NCBI GenBank assembly: GCA_016722045.1
Contig: JADKGY010000006.1
Coordinates: 310,001-374,000, forward strand
Direction of reading: 5' to 3'
Length of the DNA: 64,000 nt
Source: Candidatus Opimibacter skivensis
GTDB lineage: Bacteria; Bacteroidota; Bacteroidia; Chitinophagales; Saprospiraceae
Positions 51,605 through 60,887 of the stretch are shown here, piece by piece. The translations under genes and the position numbers were made by a program. The notes beneath the pieces are model-generated. The model made no database searches, was not told the DNA's origin, and was given only the letters and a program-made list of their open reading frames with translations. How positions within the stretch are numbered: the stretch's first letter is position 1; each line of letters opens with the position of its first letter.

Positions 51605-52693
51605 TTGCCCCCCCCCCGTTTAAGTTTCAAAAGCATTTTTAGATTCTTACTCGTGGGAGCCTCCACAACCCTACTGTTCGTGTCCTGTTCAAGGGACGAG
51701 ATGAAGACGCAGAATGTCGCAGATAATGATGCGAAATACGAGACTTACTACAAAATGCTCACCTTTATCGAAACGATGGAGGGTAAACAGCCGACACATC
51801 CTGTATTCTTACCAAGAGGGCTATATGCTCCGAGTAATATCCTTGAATATGTTGAAGGAACTATGAACCTTCAATATACCGATCCTCGTCTAACATGGGA
51901 TTCTTACGATAACCGAACAGATACTTTTACCATTGCATTATCAAGTGGGTATGCAACGCTTGGAGATGTGCAAGCTCTTGTTGAAAAAGTACGTGATACA
52001 GCTTCAGTTCATTTTTATAGTATAACTGAGCAGGATAAATTTCCTGTTTTGTATGATGCTGTTAATGTATCGGCCACTTCATCAATTATGTATGTTTCCG
52101 TTTTAAGCATGGTAGGAAAGGTTCATAGGGATCCTACACCGTTTGGTTCGACAGATTACTGGGATGTATTTGGAGGGAAATGTTCTCCACAATCTGGAGG
52201 AGGAACTAGAAAAGCATCAGACTTAATAAACAGTGCATTAGTTGAATATTTTGAACCATATGGCTGTACTTTCTTCACGAACGAGACTGAAGTTTACGAT
52301 TTGCATTCATACGGGTGGGGTCAACTAAATCCACATGACCCAACACCGGGTGATTTTAATATAGATTTCAGAACTTGGGCCTTTTATTGTGCAGATGAAA
52401 TTGATCCTGAAGATGAATGTCTTCCTGAAGGGATTCAATTATGCTCAGGGTTTGACGAAGAAGATATAAAATGTTTAGATCCGGATGAAATGAATTATTA
52501 TTTCGGCTCTATCGTAGACATTTATAATAGTTATACAGCTGAAACTGATTTACACCACATTAATTCCCTGAATTACCTGGAATTCGGATTATGCGATTTC
52601 TTAAGCGAGTTTTGGGCAGCTCATGTGTTTTTTGGAACTCCGAATGCATGTGAGAGTGAAATATATCCAATTCCCTTACCCCCATGTTGTTAA
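51605..52693 (+). CDS. Lipoprotein of unknown function, start controlled by a C10 tract
   Basis: A 362-codon frame from TTG 51605. The likely native start is ATG 51583, out of frame by one base in this copy because of the C10 tract. In either case the signal region 'SIFRFLLVGASTTLLFVSC' with the lipid cysteine follows. The mature protein (about 335 residues) is acidic, rich in Tyr, Asp and Cys, and I recognise no family ('LTWDSYDNRTDTFTIALSSGYATLGDV' looks like a small beta domain; ten cysteines lie in the C-terminal half, ending 'PIPLPPCC'). Composition is more AT-rich than the neighbouring genes. It is followed by a terminator and a T9SS cargo gene. Confidence 0.65.
   Translation: MPPPRLSFKSIFRFLLVGASTTLLFVSCSRDEMKTQNVADNDAKYETYYKMLTFIETMEGKQPTHPVFLPRGLYAPSNILEYVEGTMNLQYTDPRLTWDSYDNRTDTFTIALSSGYATLGDVQALVEKVRDTASVHFYSITEQDKFPVLYDAVNVSATSSIMYVSVLSMVGKVHRDPTPFGSTDYWDVFGGKCSPQSGGGTRKASDLINSALVEYFEPYGCTFFTNETEVYDLHSYGWGQLNPHDPTPGDFNIDFRTWAFYCADEIDPEDECLPEGIQLCSGFDEEDIKCLDPDEMNYYFGSIVDIYNSYTAETDLHHINSLNYLEFGLCDFLSEFWAAHVFFGTPNACESEIYPIPLPPCC
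51608..51617 (+). repeat. C10 homopolymer at the 5' end of a lipoprotein gene (candidate phase switch)
   Basis: Ten C residues follow ATGTCACATTTTATC...TTTTTTG. With nine (or twelve) C the ATG at 51583 is in frame with the downstream lipoprotein. With ten, as here, it meets a stop about 20 codons later, leaving only the TTG at 51605 as an in-frame start. Confidence 0.75.
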
Positions 52694-52708
52694 TAGCATT
52701 CATTTCAA

Positions 52709-52739
52709 GCCCATGAAGCAAATAATTTGCTTCATGGGC
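52709..52739 (+). terminator. hairpin between the lipoprotein and T9SS cargo genes
   Basis: Perfect 14-bp arms (gcccatgaagcaaa and complement) around a 3-base loop, followed by attttatc. It probably ends the lipoprotein transcript, though the T run is short. Confidence 0.75.
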
Positions 52740-52765
52740 ATTTTATCAACTAATATAAAAAAGAT

Positions 52766-54190
52766 ATGAAAAATTTTTTCTTTTTTATGCCGTTTTTTAT
52801 TTTAAGCACCTCAAATGCTCAATTGGCATTTGTGGTAAATGGTTTTCAAGGACCAAACGTCGAAAGTATTTATGACGTTGTTTACAATAATGACAAGTAC
52901 TATTGTTTAGGACTTGATTTAGAGCCGACTTCCCCATTTAGATCATGGAGTCAATTGTATATTTTCGATAACTCTGGGACATTATTAGATAAAAAAACTA
53001 TAGGAGAGGAGGGAACTAGATATTACCAATTCATTAGCATAATCAATGATACATTAACTCTCTTAGGAAATTTAAAATCAGAAAATTGTAGTTCAAAATT
53101 AATACTTGATAAATATATTTTGTCAGAAAATACCAGAATTCCGATTTCGGAATTTGAGTTTTGTAATGATCAATTTATACAAATGGCCAGGTTAATTAAT
53201 GGATATGAAAATGATAAGTTTGTAGAAGGATATTATAACTCCAATAGTGTTTTTTACAAATTTGTAATGAGATTGGACTCAAAGGACCAATTTTCAAAAA
53301 TTTTTGACAGCTTAAGTGTGTATAACAATTTTTCTGTGGACTTTAGTCGAAAAGGTTATATTTTAAAACAAGTTAGTTTGTGTAAATTTTATGATAGAGA
53401 TTTTATCTTTCGTAAACAATTATCAAACTTCGAGGATGGTGTCCAGCCCAGCCCCCATAGTACAGTTGTTTCTTTTGGCAAAAATGAGATTATAGAGCAT
53501 GCTTTTAAAAGAACTTCTGACTCTGTATCAGGCCAAATTATAAGAATGGTGGACAGCAGCCTACAGGTTAAAAAAATAGCATTTATATCACCTCCTGGCG
53601 AAAATAAAGGGAATATGGATTTGCCTTTTTTCGGAGGACTCGACATTGATACCGAAAAAAATATATGGGCTGCAGGCACTTATGGGTTCTCACCTTTCAT
53701 AGATTCAAATTATTTTTCTATTACAAAATTGGATAGTAATCTCAATATTATATGCAATCATTTTATTGGATATGATGCCATCTATAGATTATTTGGAATT
53801 ACTTCACTTGGCGAGAACGGAGCAATTATTTATGGATGGCGCCTGCCAAAAGGATTCAGTATTAATGGAGGTGGGGAAGATATTTATGCTATAAAGGTTG
53901 GTGAAAACTGCGAGCTTCCTTTTTCCGTTTCAACTACTGGTCCTCAACAACCTCTGCTTTCCATTTCCGCATATCCGAATCCTGGCTTAAATGATCTGAC
54001 CTTTTCTGTTAATGGTTTTGATCCTTCAACCTTACGTGTTGAACTTATTGATGAATCAGGGCATCTATTATTTTCACAAAAGGATCTGACAAATTCAATC
54101 CGAGTACCGGAGTTATCAGCGGGCCAATATTTTTACAGGATACTTAAAGGAGAGAAACTGATGGGGATAGGGTCGTGGGTGAAGCAATAA
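52766..54190 (+). CDS. Secreted T9SS cargo protein of unknown function (type A sorting domain)
   Basis: A 474-residue protein with a signal peptide ending at 'STSNAQ' and a type A sorting domain in the last 75 residues ('ISAYPNPGLNDLTFSV', 'LRVELIDESGHLLFSQKD', 'LSAGQYFYRILKGEKLMG'). The body shows beta-propeller-like blades ('DTEKNIWAAGTYGFSPFID', 'FFGGLDIDTEKNIW'), no catalytic motif. Strong AT bias in the body (long runs of Lys, Asn and Ile codons) sets it apart from flanking genes and, with the preceding lipoprotein, suggests a variable or acquired surface pair. Confidence 0.75.
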   Translation: MKNFFFFMPFFILSTSNAQLAFVVNGFQGPNVESIYDVVYNNDKYYCLGLDLEPTSPFRSWSQLYIFDNSGTLLDKKTIGEEGTRYYQFISIINDTLTLLGNLKSENCSSKLILDKYILSENTRIPISEFEFCNDQFIQMARLINGYENDKFVEGYYNSNSVFYKFVMRLDSKDQFSKIFDSLSVYNNFSVDFSRKGYILKQVSLCKFYDRDFIFRKQLSNFEDGVQPSPHSTVVSFGKNEIIEHAFKRTSDSVSGQIIRMVDSSLQVKKIAFISPPGENKGNMDLPFFGGLDIDTEKNIWAAGTYGFSPFIDSNYFSITKLDSNLNIICNHFIGYDAIYRLFGITSLGENGAIIYGWRLPKGFSINGGGEDIYAIKVGENCELPFSVSTTGPQQPLLSISAYPNPGLNDLTFSVNGFDPSTLRVELIDESGHLLFSQKDLTNSIRVPELSAGQYFYRILKGEKLMGIGSWVKQ

Positions 54191-54240
54191 GCAAGACTGT
54201 AAGAAAGTAAGAAGTAAGAGTATTGATAGTGGCTTGCCCC
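54190..54240 (+). repeat. gtaagaa tandem units and a copy of the gatagtggcttgcccc repeat
   Basis: About three gtaagaa-type units start within ten bases of the TAA stop. At 54225-54240 the 16-bp gatagtggcttgcccc is an exact match, in reverse, to 2119-2134. A third partial copy is at 51012-51022. The rest of the gap to 54398 has no gene. Confidence 0.65.
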
Positions 54241-54398
54241 TGTCTGGTAACGTTCTAATTCGCAAATCAGAAATTTGCTGACACTCCGAAGTAGATAAAA
54301 TCTACGCCGAACCGTGTACTAATTTTATGCAGCCCACTATTCACTACTCACTACTCAATATTTAATATCTTGCGACCATATACCTATAAGCCAGTAAA

Positions 54399-56150
54399 AT
54401 GGGGAAAAAACCATCTAAAAGTCGTCCGCTGAGTGCCTCTAAACCTGTAAAAGAAAGGATCAAATCCGCATACGACTATACCCACTTTAAAATCGTACAC
54501 GCCAATAAATTCATCATCGCTACCGCGATTCTGGCCATCCTTTTACTGATCAGTGTTTTCAAAAACATTTCCTATCCACTATTCTGGGCGGATGAAAGCA
54601 TGACAGCGATGGGGACAGAAAGAGTGCTGGAATATGGATATCCTAAAGTACATGATGGGAAGAATGTTTTTTATGATTTACGCCATAGTAATCCTACCCT
54701 GGGTATCGATGAGAAAGATGATGCTTATGTAGGCGGTGCGGGATGGGCTCAGTATTATTTTGGAATCATCGGATATAAACTGGCTGAAAAAGCTGAAAAT
54801 ATTTTTACACAAACCGGAATATTCAGAGCTACGTTCGCCATCATTGGATTGCTCGGGGTGTTTTTATTCGGATTTTTTATTTCGCGGATTTTTCAGGACA
54901 GGTTTTCACGTTATGCTTTTTTATCTCTTTATATTTTACTTGAATTACTATCCGTTTCATTAGCCTTGTTGATCAGGGAGGTACGGTATTATTCCCTTGT
55001 TCTATTCCTGGTGTCCATCATTCTCGGATTGTATTCTGTGCATCGATTTTATAAACCCATTAATAAAATTGTGCTGGTATCGGCAATGTCAGTTTCATTA
55101 TGGTTGCTGTTTAATACGTTTGCACCGGTATATTTTATTTTGCTGGGATCGATTGGATTGACAGAATTGATTATCGTGATTCATCAGAGCCTGAACGAAA
55201 ACCTGAAGACTGCTTTACGAGCTTCATTTTCTGTCCTTATATCCCTGGCGGTTTCATTCATTGCTGTATTTCCCCTTCTATCGTATTTCAGAACTTTTGA
55301 AATAGCAAAAGCGATGAATGTATTTAATAATTATACAAGTGAGATCTATTGGGGCAATGTAAAAACGGCTTTTGATTTCTTTAAACATTTTGATTTGCTT
55401 TGGATAGCCATATTGTTTAAAGTACTTGTCCTTGTGGATATAAAGAAAATATTAAAAGACAATTCATCGGGCTTCAGGATCTCGTCTTTTTTGACATTAT
55501 TTTTTATTGTCTTCATCTTTTTTATAGCCCGCATCCCCAATTTTATTTACACGCGGTATATAATTTATCTCCAGCCGGTATTGGCCATCATTATTGCGCT
55601 TGATTTCATACTCCTGATCAGTACGTATGCCCGGGAGAGCACCTCCTTCTTCTCCTTAAAAATGCTGGCACCTGTTTTCATTTTCGCGATTGGTGTCATC
55701 ACCTTTATTGCAGCAAGCACTAAAGATATCAGTGGCCATGTGTATGAGCTCACGCATGCATACAAGGGGCCACTTGATTATACAATTCCTTTCCTGAAAG
55801 AGAAATATCCCACATCAGACACATTGGTCATCGCGGCCAATTATGAGGAAACATCCTACATGTATTACTTAAAAAGTAAAGTCATCGTAGGATTTACAGG
55901 CAATAATCTTAGTGCGGATTCAATCGTCGTACCTCATGTCATCGCCTATAGAAAAACATGGAGCAATTATGGAAGCATATTCAACAAATATTTGCAAGCG
56001 GCTCCCTTTGATGCACAGACGTTTCCCGTAAAGGATATTCCGGTGAATAATATTCCTGAGCTCAATTTCAAACCTGCTTTTAATCATCATTTCAGGATGC
56101 AGCTTCCTGATAATGATAAAGATCAGACGTATTTATTCCTCAGGAAATAA
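54399..56150 (+). CDS. GT39/GT83-like integral membrane glycosyltransferase
   Basis: A 583-residue membrane protein with a basic cytoplasmic N terminus (30 residues, many Lys and Ser), about 12 membrane helices, and a C-terminal extracytoplasmic domain. The GT-C acidic motif is in the first outer loop ('LFWADESMTAMGTERVLEYG'), with a large loop containing 'VGGAGWAQYYFGIIGYK'. It would transfer a sugar from a polyprenyl-phosphate donor. It leads a run of same-strand genes (54399-60887) that looks like a surface-glycan operon. Confidence 0.78.
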   Translation: MGKKPSKSRPLSASKPVKERIKSAYDYTHFKIVHANKFIIATAILAILLLISVFKNISYPLFWADESMTAMGTERVLEYGYPKVHDGKNVFYDLRHSNPTLGIDEKDDAYVGGAGWAQYYFGIIGYKLAEKAENIFTQTGIFRATFAIIGLLGVFLFGFFISRIFQDRFSRYAFLSLYILLELLSVSLALLIREVRYYSLVLFLVSIILGLYSVHRFYKPINKIVLVSAMSVSLWLLFNTFAPVYFILLGSIGLTELIIVIHQSLNENLKTALRASFSVLISLAVSFIAVFPLLSYFRTFEIAKAMNVFNNYTSEIYWGNVKTAFDFFKHFDLLWIAILFKVLVLVDIKKILKDNSSGFRISSFLTLFFIVFIFFIARIPNFIYTRYIIYLQPVLAIIIALDFILLISTYARESTSFFSLKMLAPVFIFAIGVITFIAASTKDISGHVYELTHAYKGPLDYTIPFLKEKYPTSDTLVIAANYEETSYMYYLKSKVIVGFTGNNLSADSIVVPHVIAYRKTWSNYGSIFNKYLQAAPFDAQTFPVKDIPVNNIPELNFKPAFNHHFRMQLPDNDKDQTYLFLRK

Positions 56151-56248
56151 AGATCGAGTATATTAGCCTTCGTGGTAAGGTCTTTTATATTTGTGTCTGT
56201 CACTACATCAGCATTTCACAGCACAGGAAAATATTTCAATTAAAAAGA

Positions 56249-58291
56249 ATGAGTCAAAAAAAGCAAAAGCCGGTAGCGAAAGCAAAAAAAACTTCATCTG
56301 TACAACGAGCAGCTCCTGTTGCTGCTGTCAAAGAACGTAAAGCTGAATTTGAGCTGATCCATTTTGATCTGAAAGCCTGGATATTTATCGGCGTATGTTC
56401 GTTTATGTTTTTTTTGTTTGTTGGTTTGAAATGGCATAATTCATCTATTCCGCATTGGAGCCAGGTAGTGCCGGATGGTGGGGATCCTAAGCGTGGGTTG
56501 GTCGCGGGCGAGCCACTGTTCATCAGATCGGACGAATGGCTGGTGTATACGAGTTTTATATTGTCACAGGGAAGATTAGGCTTTCCGGTTTCAAATGAGG
56601 CCTGGGGTGCAGGCAAAACGCCAATGACATTTGGACTACCTACGAATCACCTGGTGAGTGTCATCAAACCTTCCTTTTGGGGATATTATTTTCTCGATCT
56701 GGAGAGAGGTTTTTCATGGCATTGGAATTTCAGGATCTGGCCTTTTATGATCGCTTCTTTTCTACTCCTCATGCTTTTTACGGGTAATAATTTTCTGATC
56801 AGTGTGTTTGGCAGTTTATGGCTGTTTCTGTCTTCGGCTATTCAATGGTGGTCGATGAATACGGAGATATTTACATTTGGTAGTGTTGCTGTTATTGCCT
56901 TCATCTATATTTTATTTTCAGAAAAGCTCAGGACAATACTGATCAGCGGAATATTATTTTTGATTTTCTCCTACTCCTTTGTCAACATATTGTATCCCGC
57001 GTATCAGGTACCTATGGCTTATTTTTTATTGGCACTAGTCTTGGGCTATCTGCTAAAAAATAAAAACACAATACAAATAAAGTTTAAAATCAACTTACCC
57101 TGGAAATTGATGGCTCTTGGTGGCAGCCTGCTATTGCTGATTATATTGATCTTTATGTTTTACCAGGAGACGAAGGAGACAATACATCTGATGTCAGATA
57201 CGGTGTATCCCGGAAAGCGTGATGAACGGGGAGGTGATTTTCTTTTCTTAAAACTATTCACGGACAATTTCGGCATGTTCATGGATCTCAATAAATACCC
57301 GGCTATCTGGGGTAATATTTGTGAAGCCTCATCTTTTCTTATGCTGGCGCCATTTGCCTCCATTCTTATATTGATAGATCTTATTAAAACTAAAAAAACG
57401 GATCCGCTACTGATCAGTATTTTAATATTCCAATTCGTTATCCTCATTTGGATGTTAATTGGATTCCCCGGATTTCTGGCCAAAATCAGTCTTTTAAATA
57501 CCAGTCCTTCGTATCGGACATTTTTCATTTTTGGATTCTCCAATGTGATTGCAACAATTCTATTTTTGACGCATCATAAAAATTCAATTTTAAAGAATAC
57601 GCTTATCACAAAGATTATTTCTTTGATTTTCATTGCGGGCATCGTATTTTCAATTAATTACTTTTTAAATAAACAGGCGAATGCATTTTTTTCTATGCCC
57701 CAGGTGTATAAATCCACACTTATTTTCACGGGCCTGATCTGGCTGATGATATTTTTTAATGCAAATAAAATATTCAAATTTTCTTTTTTCACACTTGGCC
57801 TATTGATGATCCTTCCCAATATCAAAATCAATCCTTTGAGCGAAGGCTTGTCTCCTTATTACGACAACCTGGTATATAAAGCCGTAACCGAGGTAGAGAA
57901 ATCGGATCCCGGACAGGGCTGGATTCTTTTCGGTAAATTCACTTATGGTAATTTTCTTAAGGCTGCAGGTGCGAAATGTTTTAATGGCAATCAATGCGTC
58001 CCACCGCTTGATAAATTAAAAATACTGGACCCTGAAATGAAAAGCGATAGTATCTACAACCGGTATGCGCATATTGATGTGCTTCCTTTTATTGATGCTG
58101 ATTCGGTTAAATTTTCACTTATGCAGAATGACCGTTACACTATAAAAATGGATCCCTGCTCACCGCGGATTGTTCAGATGGGCATAAAATACGTAGCGTT
58201 TACGTATCAACCACAGCCTATTGAAGTGGAATGCATGACTTCTGTCAAAGAAGCACCGGGACTGTTTATCTATAAACGCAATGATCTATGA
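56249..58291 (+). CDS. Large polytopic membrane protein, GT-C-like, unknown substrate
   Basis: A 680-residue protein: a basic N terminus (40 residues, Lys and Ala rich), about 11-12 membrane helices and an acidic outer loop 'GEPLFIRSDEWLVYTSFILS' with the Asp-Glu pair found in GT-C enzymes, followed by 'GRLGFPVSNEAWGAGKTPMTFG'. The C-terminal 120 residues are extracytoplasmic, with several cysteines ('GAKCFNGNQCVPPLDK'). I place it tentatively among lipid-linked sugar transferases; a transporter-like role is possible. Its last codon overlaps the next gene (ATGA), so the two are translationally coupled. Confidence 0.62.
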   Translation: MSQKKQKPVAKAKKTSSVQRAAPVAAVKERKAEFELIHFDLKAWIFIGVCSFMFFLFVGLKWHNSSIPHWSQVVPDGGDPKRGLVAGEPLFIRSDEWLVYTSFILSQGRLGFPVSNEAWGAGKTPMTFGLPTNHLVSVIKPSFWGYYFLDLERGFSWHWNFRIWPFMIASFLLLMLFTGNNFLISVFGSLWLFLSSAIQWWSMNTEIFTFGSVAVIAFIYILFSEKLRTILISGILFLIFSYSFVNILYPAYQVPMAYFLLALVLGYLLKNKNTIQIKFKINLPWKLMALGGSLLLLIILIFMFYQETKETIHLMSDTVYPGKRDERGGDFLFLKLFTDNFGMFMDLNKYPAIWGNICEASSFLMLAPFASILILIDLIKTKKTDPLLISILIFQFVILIWMLIGFPGFLAKISLLNTSPSYRTFFIFGFSNVIATILFLTHHKNSILKNTLITKIISLIFIAGIVFSINYFLNKQANAFFSMPQVYKSTLIFTGLIWLMIFFNANKIFKFSFFTLGLLMILPNIKINPLSEGLSPYYDNLVYKAVTEVEKSDPGQGWILFGKFTYGNFLKAAGAKCFNGNQCVPPLDKLKILDPEMKSDSIYNRYAHIDVLPFIDADSVKFSLMQNDRYTIKMDPCSPRIVQMGIKYVAFTYQPQPIEVECMTSVKEAPGLFIYKRNDL

Positions 58292-59229
58292 TCATCTCCG
58301 TCGTGATACCATGCTATAATGTGTCGAGGCATATCGAACATGTCATCAGCGAATTGCCTGAAACGATTTCTTATATCATTGCTGTCAATGACTGTTCAAA
58401 AGATGATACTGAAAACATCCTTGCCCGTCTTGCAACTGTAAACAAAAAGATAATCCATCTATCGCATAGCATCAACCAGGGAGTCGGTGGGGCGATGATT
58501 ACCGGCTATATTAAATCCATGGAGCTCAACAGTGATATAACCATCAAAATCGATGGTGATGGTCAGATGGATACCACCTACATTGATGCGATGATCGACC
58601 CGATCGTAGCAGGCAAAGCAGATTTTACAAAAGGGAACCGTTTCAGAGACTTCAATGCACTGCGAAAAATGCCATTGTCCAGAAGATTTGGGAACCTTGG
58701 TCTTAGTTTTCTGATTAAGGCTGCTTCAGGATACTGGAATATATTTGATCCGAATAATGGTTTCACGGCTATAAAAAATGAAACACTTAAAACGATTGAT
58801 CTGAACAAAATACACAAACGTTATTTTTTTGAGTCCTCAATGTTGATTGAATTGTATCATGCCAATGCAGTCGTGAGGGATATTGAGATGAAAGCCAGGT
58901 ATGGTGATGAGGTATCGGGATTATCCGCCACAAGGTCGTTTTTTGAATTTCCGCCCAAACTTTTTACGGCTTTTATTAAGCGTATTCTACTTAAATACTT
59001 TCTGTTTGAATTCAATATTGCTTCTCTATATATCCTTTTCGGTGTGCCCCTTTTTTTTATAGGTTTCATTTATGGGTTGGTCAATTATATAAAATATGCG
59101 AGCAGTCATTTGCCTGCACCGACAGGTACAGTAGTGATACCCACATTATTGATCACACTTGGTTTCCAACTCCTCTTATCAGCTGCCAATTATGATATCG
59201 GCAATTATCCGCAAAAAAAAGGATCATAA
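58288..59229 (+). CDS. GT2 glycosyltransferase, polyprenyl-phosphate mannosyl/glucosyltransferase type with membrane anchor
   Basis: A 313-residue enzyme. The GT-A domain has 'VVIPCYNVSRHIEHVISELP', 'VNDCSKDDTENI' and the metal motif 'KIDGDGQMDTTYIDAMI' (DxD-type), which is the dolichol-phosphate mannosyltransferase pattern. Two to three C-terminal membrane helices follow from about residue 235. It would make the lipid-linked sugar donor used by the GT-C proteins encoded just upstream, a sensible pairing because the genes overlap by ATGA. Confidence 0.86.
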   Translation: MIISVVIPCYNVSRHIEHVISELPETISYIIAVNDCSKDDTENILARLATVNKKIIHLSHSINQGVGGAMITGYIKSMELNSDITIKIDGDGQMDTTYIDAMIDPIVAGKADFTKGNRFRDFNALRKMPLSRRFGNLGLSFLIKAASGYWNIFDPNNGFTAIKNETLKTIDLNKIHKRYFFESSMLIELYHANAVVRDIEMKARYGDEVSGLSATRSFFEFPPKLFTAFIKRILLKYFLFEFNIASLYILFGVPLFFIGFIYGLVNYIKYASSHLPAPTGTVVIPTLLITLGFQLLLSAANYDIGNYPQKKGS

Positions 59230-59271
59230 GTTAATACCTGATATTTTCTATCTCTTCATGTTCTAGATTTT

Positions 59272-60162
59272 ATGAAAGTTTCAATCCTCATTCCTGTTTA
59301 CAATGCAGAGAAATATCTGGAGGAATGTATTGTTTCCGCTTTAAATCAAACATATCCGGATATTGAAATCATAGCTGTCAATGATGGCTCAACAGATGGT
59401 TCAATTTCGATTTTGGAAAAATATTCAGATCAAATCCGGATCGTCAATAAAACACAGGGCGGTGTGGCATCGGCCAGGAATGCAGGAATTAAAATAGCAA
59501 CCGGCGAATGGATTAAATTGCTTGACAATGATGATGTACTCTATCCTAATGCAATAGCTGAAATGCTCATTTCTGCCGGGACAATAGCTTTTGAAGATAA
59601 AATCCTTTATTCAAATGTTGATTACATCGATGCTTCTGGAAAAGTGATCGGTCACCTGATCGAACCAAATTATAATGGGCTTGATGATTTTGACCGAAAT
59701 ACAATTTTACTTGATCATAATATTGGAATACCATCAACATGGTTAATTCACAAATCTGTGATTGAGCATTGTGGTCTGTTTGATGAAATCACAGAGCATG
59801 ATGATTATGAATATCATTTAAGAGCCTGCCTGCTTCATCATTGTCAATTTCATCTTGTAGAAAAGAAAACGGTTAAGTACAGGTTTCATGCCCAGCAGTT
59901 TACCTGGCAGGTGATGCGCAAATTTCAAAACCAGGATGTCATTGTCGATACTATCCTGGCAAAACTTGATGAAGATCAACAAAAAAAATACAGACTAGCC
60001 TTGCAACGGCTGAGAGCTAATCGATCCGTTTTTGAAAAAACGGCACATTGGATAAAACCAATATTGAAATATATGCCGATTAAACTTGAAATCAGATTGC
60101 GGACTATTTATCTGCAGATAGCTGAATATAAAAAATCGAAACATGATCGTAATTTTCTATGA
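59272..60162 (+). CDS. GT2 family glycosyltransferase
   Basis: A 296-residue soluble enzyme with the full GT2 signature: 'VSILIPVYNAEKYLEECIVSALNQTYPDIEIIAVNDGSTDGS', 'GGVASARNAGIKIATGEWIKLLDNDDVLYPNA' (DxD as DND/DD) and a basic C-terminal helix region. It likely adds a sugar during glycan-repeat assembly. Acceptor and sugar cannot be predicted. It overlaps the next gene by 4 bp (ATGA), which ties the barrel protein to this operon. Confidence 0.88.
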   Translation: MKVSILIPVYNAEKYLEECIVSALNQTYPDIEIIAVNDGSTDGSISILEKYSDQIRIVNKTQGGVASARNAGIKIATGEWIKLLDNDDVLYPNAIAEMLISAGTIAFEDKILYSNVDYIDASGKVIGHLIEPNYNGLDDFDRNTILLDHNIGIPSTWLIHKSVIEHCGLFDEITEHDDYEYHLRACLLHHCQFHLVEKKTVKYRFHAQQFTWQVMRKFQNQDVIVDTILAKLDEDQQKKYRLALQRLRANRSVFEKTAHWIKPILKYMPIKLEIRLRTIYLQIAEYKKSKHDRNFL

Positions 60163-60887
60163 TAATGAAAGTACGACTGTTCACATTACAATTAATTCTT
60201 TTGAATTCATTGCCCTTACCATGTTCAGGTCAGGTTTTAAGCCTTGGATATGGGCAGATGTTTCACAATTCAAAAACCATAGTTCCAGTTGTCAATCAGT
60301 ATGAGGAGACGGCTAATGAGGAATATTATTCTTTGGACTTAACCCTTTTTGAAATTGACAGGTGTCTGCTTGGGGCAGAACTTTCCTCCTATAAGGGTTG
60401 GGTTGATTTTAATGCTGAAGTCGGACTTGGGTTTGGATCAAGTCTTACAAGACTGTTACGACTCTCTCCATATTTGGGATACATTTTAAAACCCAACCAT
60501 AAATTTAGGTTCATTCCCTATTTCAAAGTTATCATTGAGCAATCGTTTATTACAGGACTGGAGAAAGGGTATAGCCATGTAACAGATATTGACAGACCAA
60601 ATGGTCATAAAGGAACAATTTTTGTTGAACCAATTAAACGCCTCCAGCTGGCACCAGGAGCAGGTCTGATGCTCAGTTGGAATCCAGTAGGTAAAATGTA
60701 TTTAATAGGTAATATATATTACACTTATGGGTATAGACCATTTCAGAAGTATTATTTTGAATACAGCTATCAAGGGGTAGAACAACCGACTGCAGAATGG
60801 CATGCAAATGGCACCGGTGTATTCACATCTATAGGTATTGGATTTAAACTTTGGAGCGTCGATAAAAATTCAAAAGGGCGCAGATAA
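60159..60887 (+). CDS. Outer-membrane beta-barrel-like protein, unknown
   Basis: A 242-residue precursor with a signal peptide ('LLNSLPLPCSGQ'). ATG 60159 overlaps the upstream stop; ATG 60165 is an equally good start. The mature sequence alternates aromatic and small residues in strand-like stretches ('YYSLDLTLFEIDRCLLGAELSSYKG', 'FRFIPYFKVIIEQSFITGL', 'GNIYYTYGYRPFQKYYFEY') and would fit an 8- or 10-strand barrel. No family is recognised. Its position at the end of the glycan operon suggests an envelope role. Confidence 0.6.
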   Translation: MIMKVRLFTLQLILLNSLPLPCSGQVLSLGYGQMFHNSKTIVPVVNQYEETANEEYYSLDLTLFEIDRCLLGAELSSYKGWVDFNAEVGLGFGSSLTRLLRLSPYLGYILKPNHKFRFIPYFKVIIEQSFITGLEKGYSHVTDIDRPNGHKGTIFVEPIKRLQLAPGAGLMLSWNPVGKMYLIGNIYYTYGYRPFQKYYFEYSYQGVEQPTAEWHANGTGVFTSIGIGFKLWSVDKNSKGRR

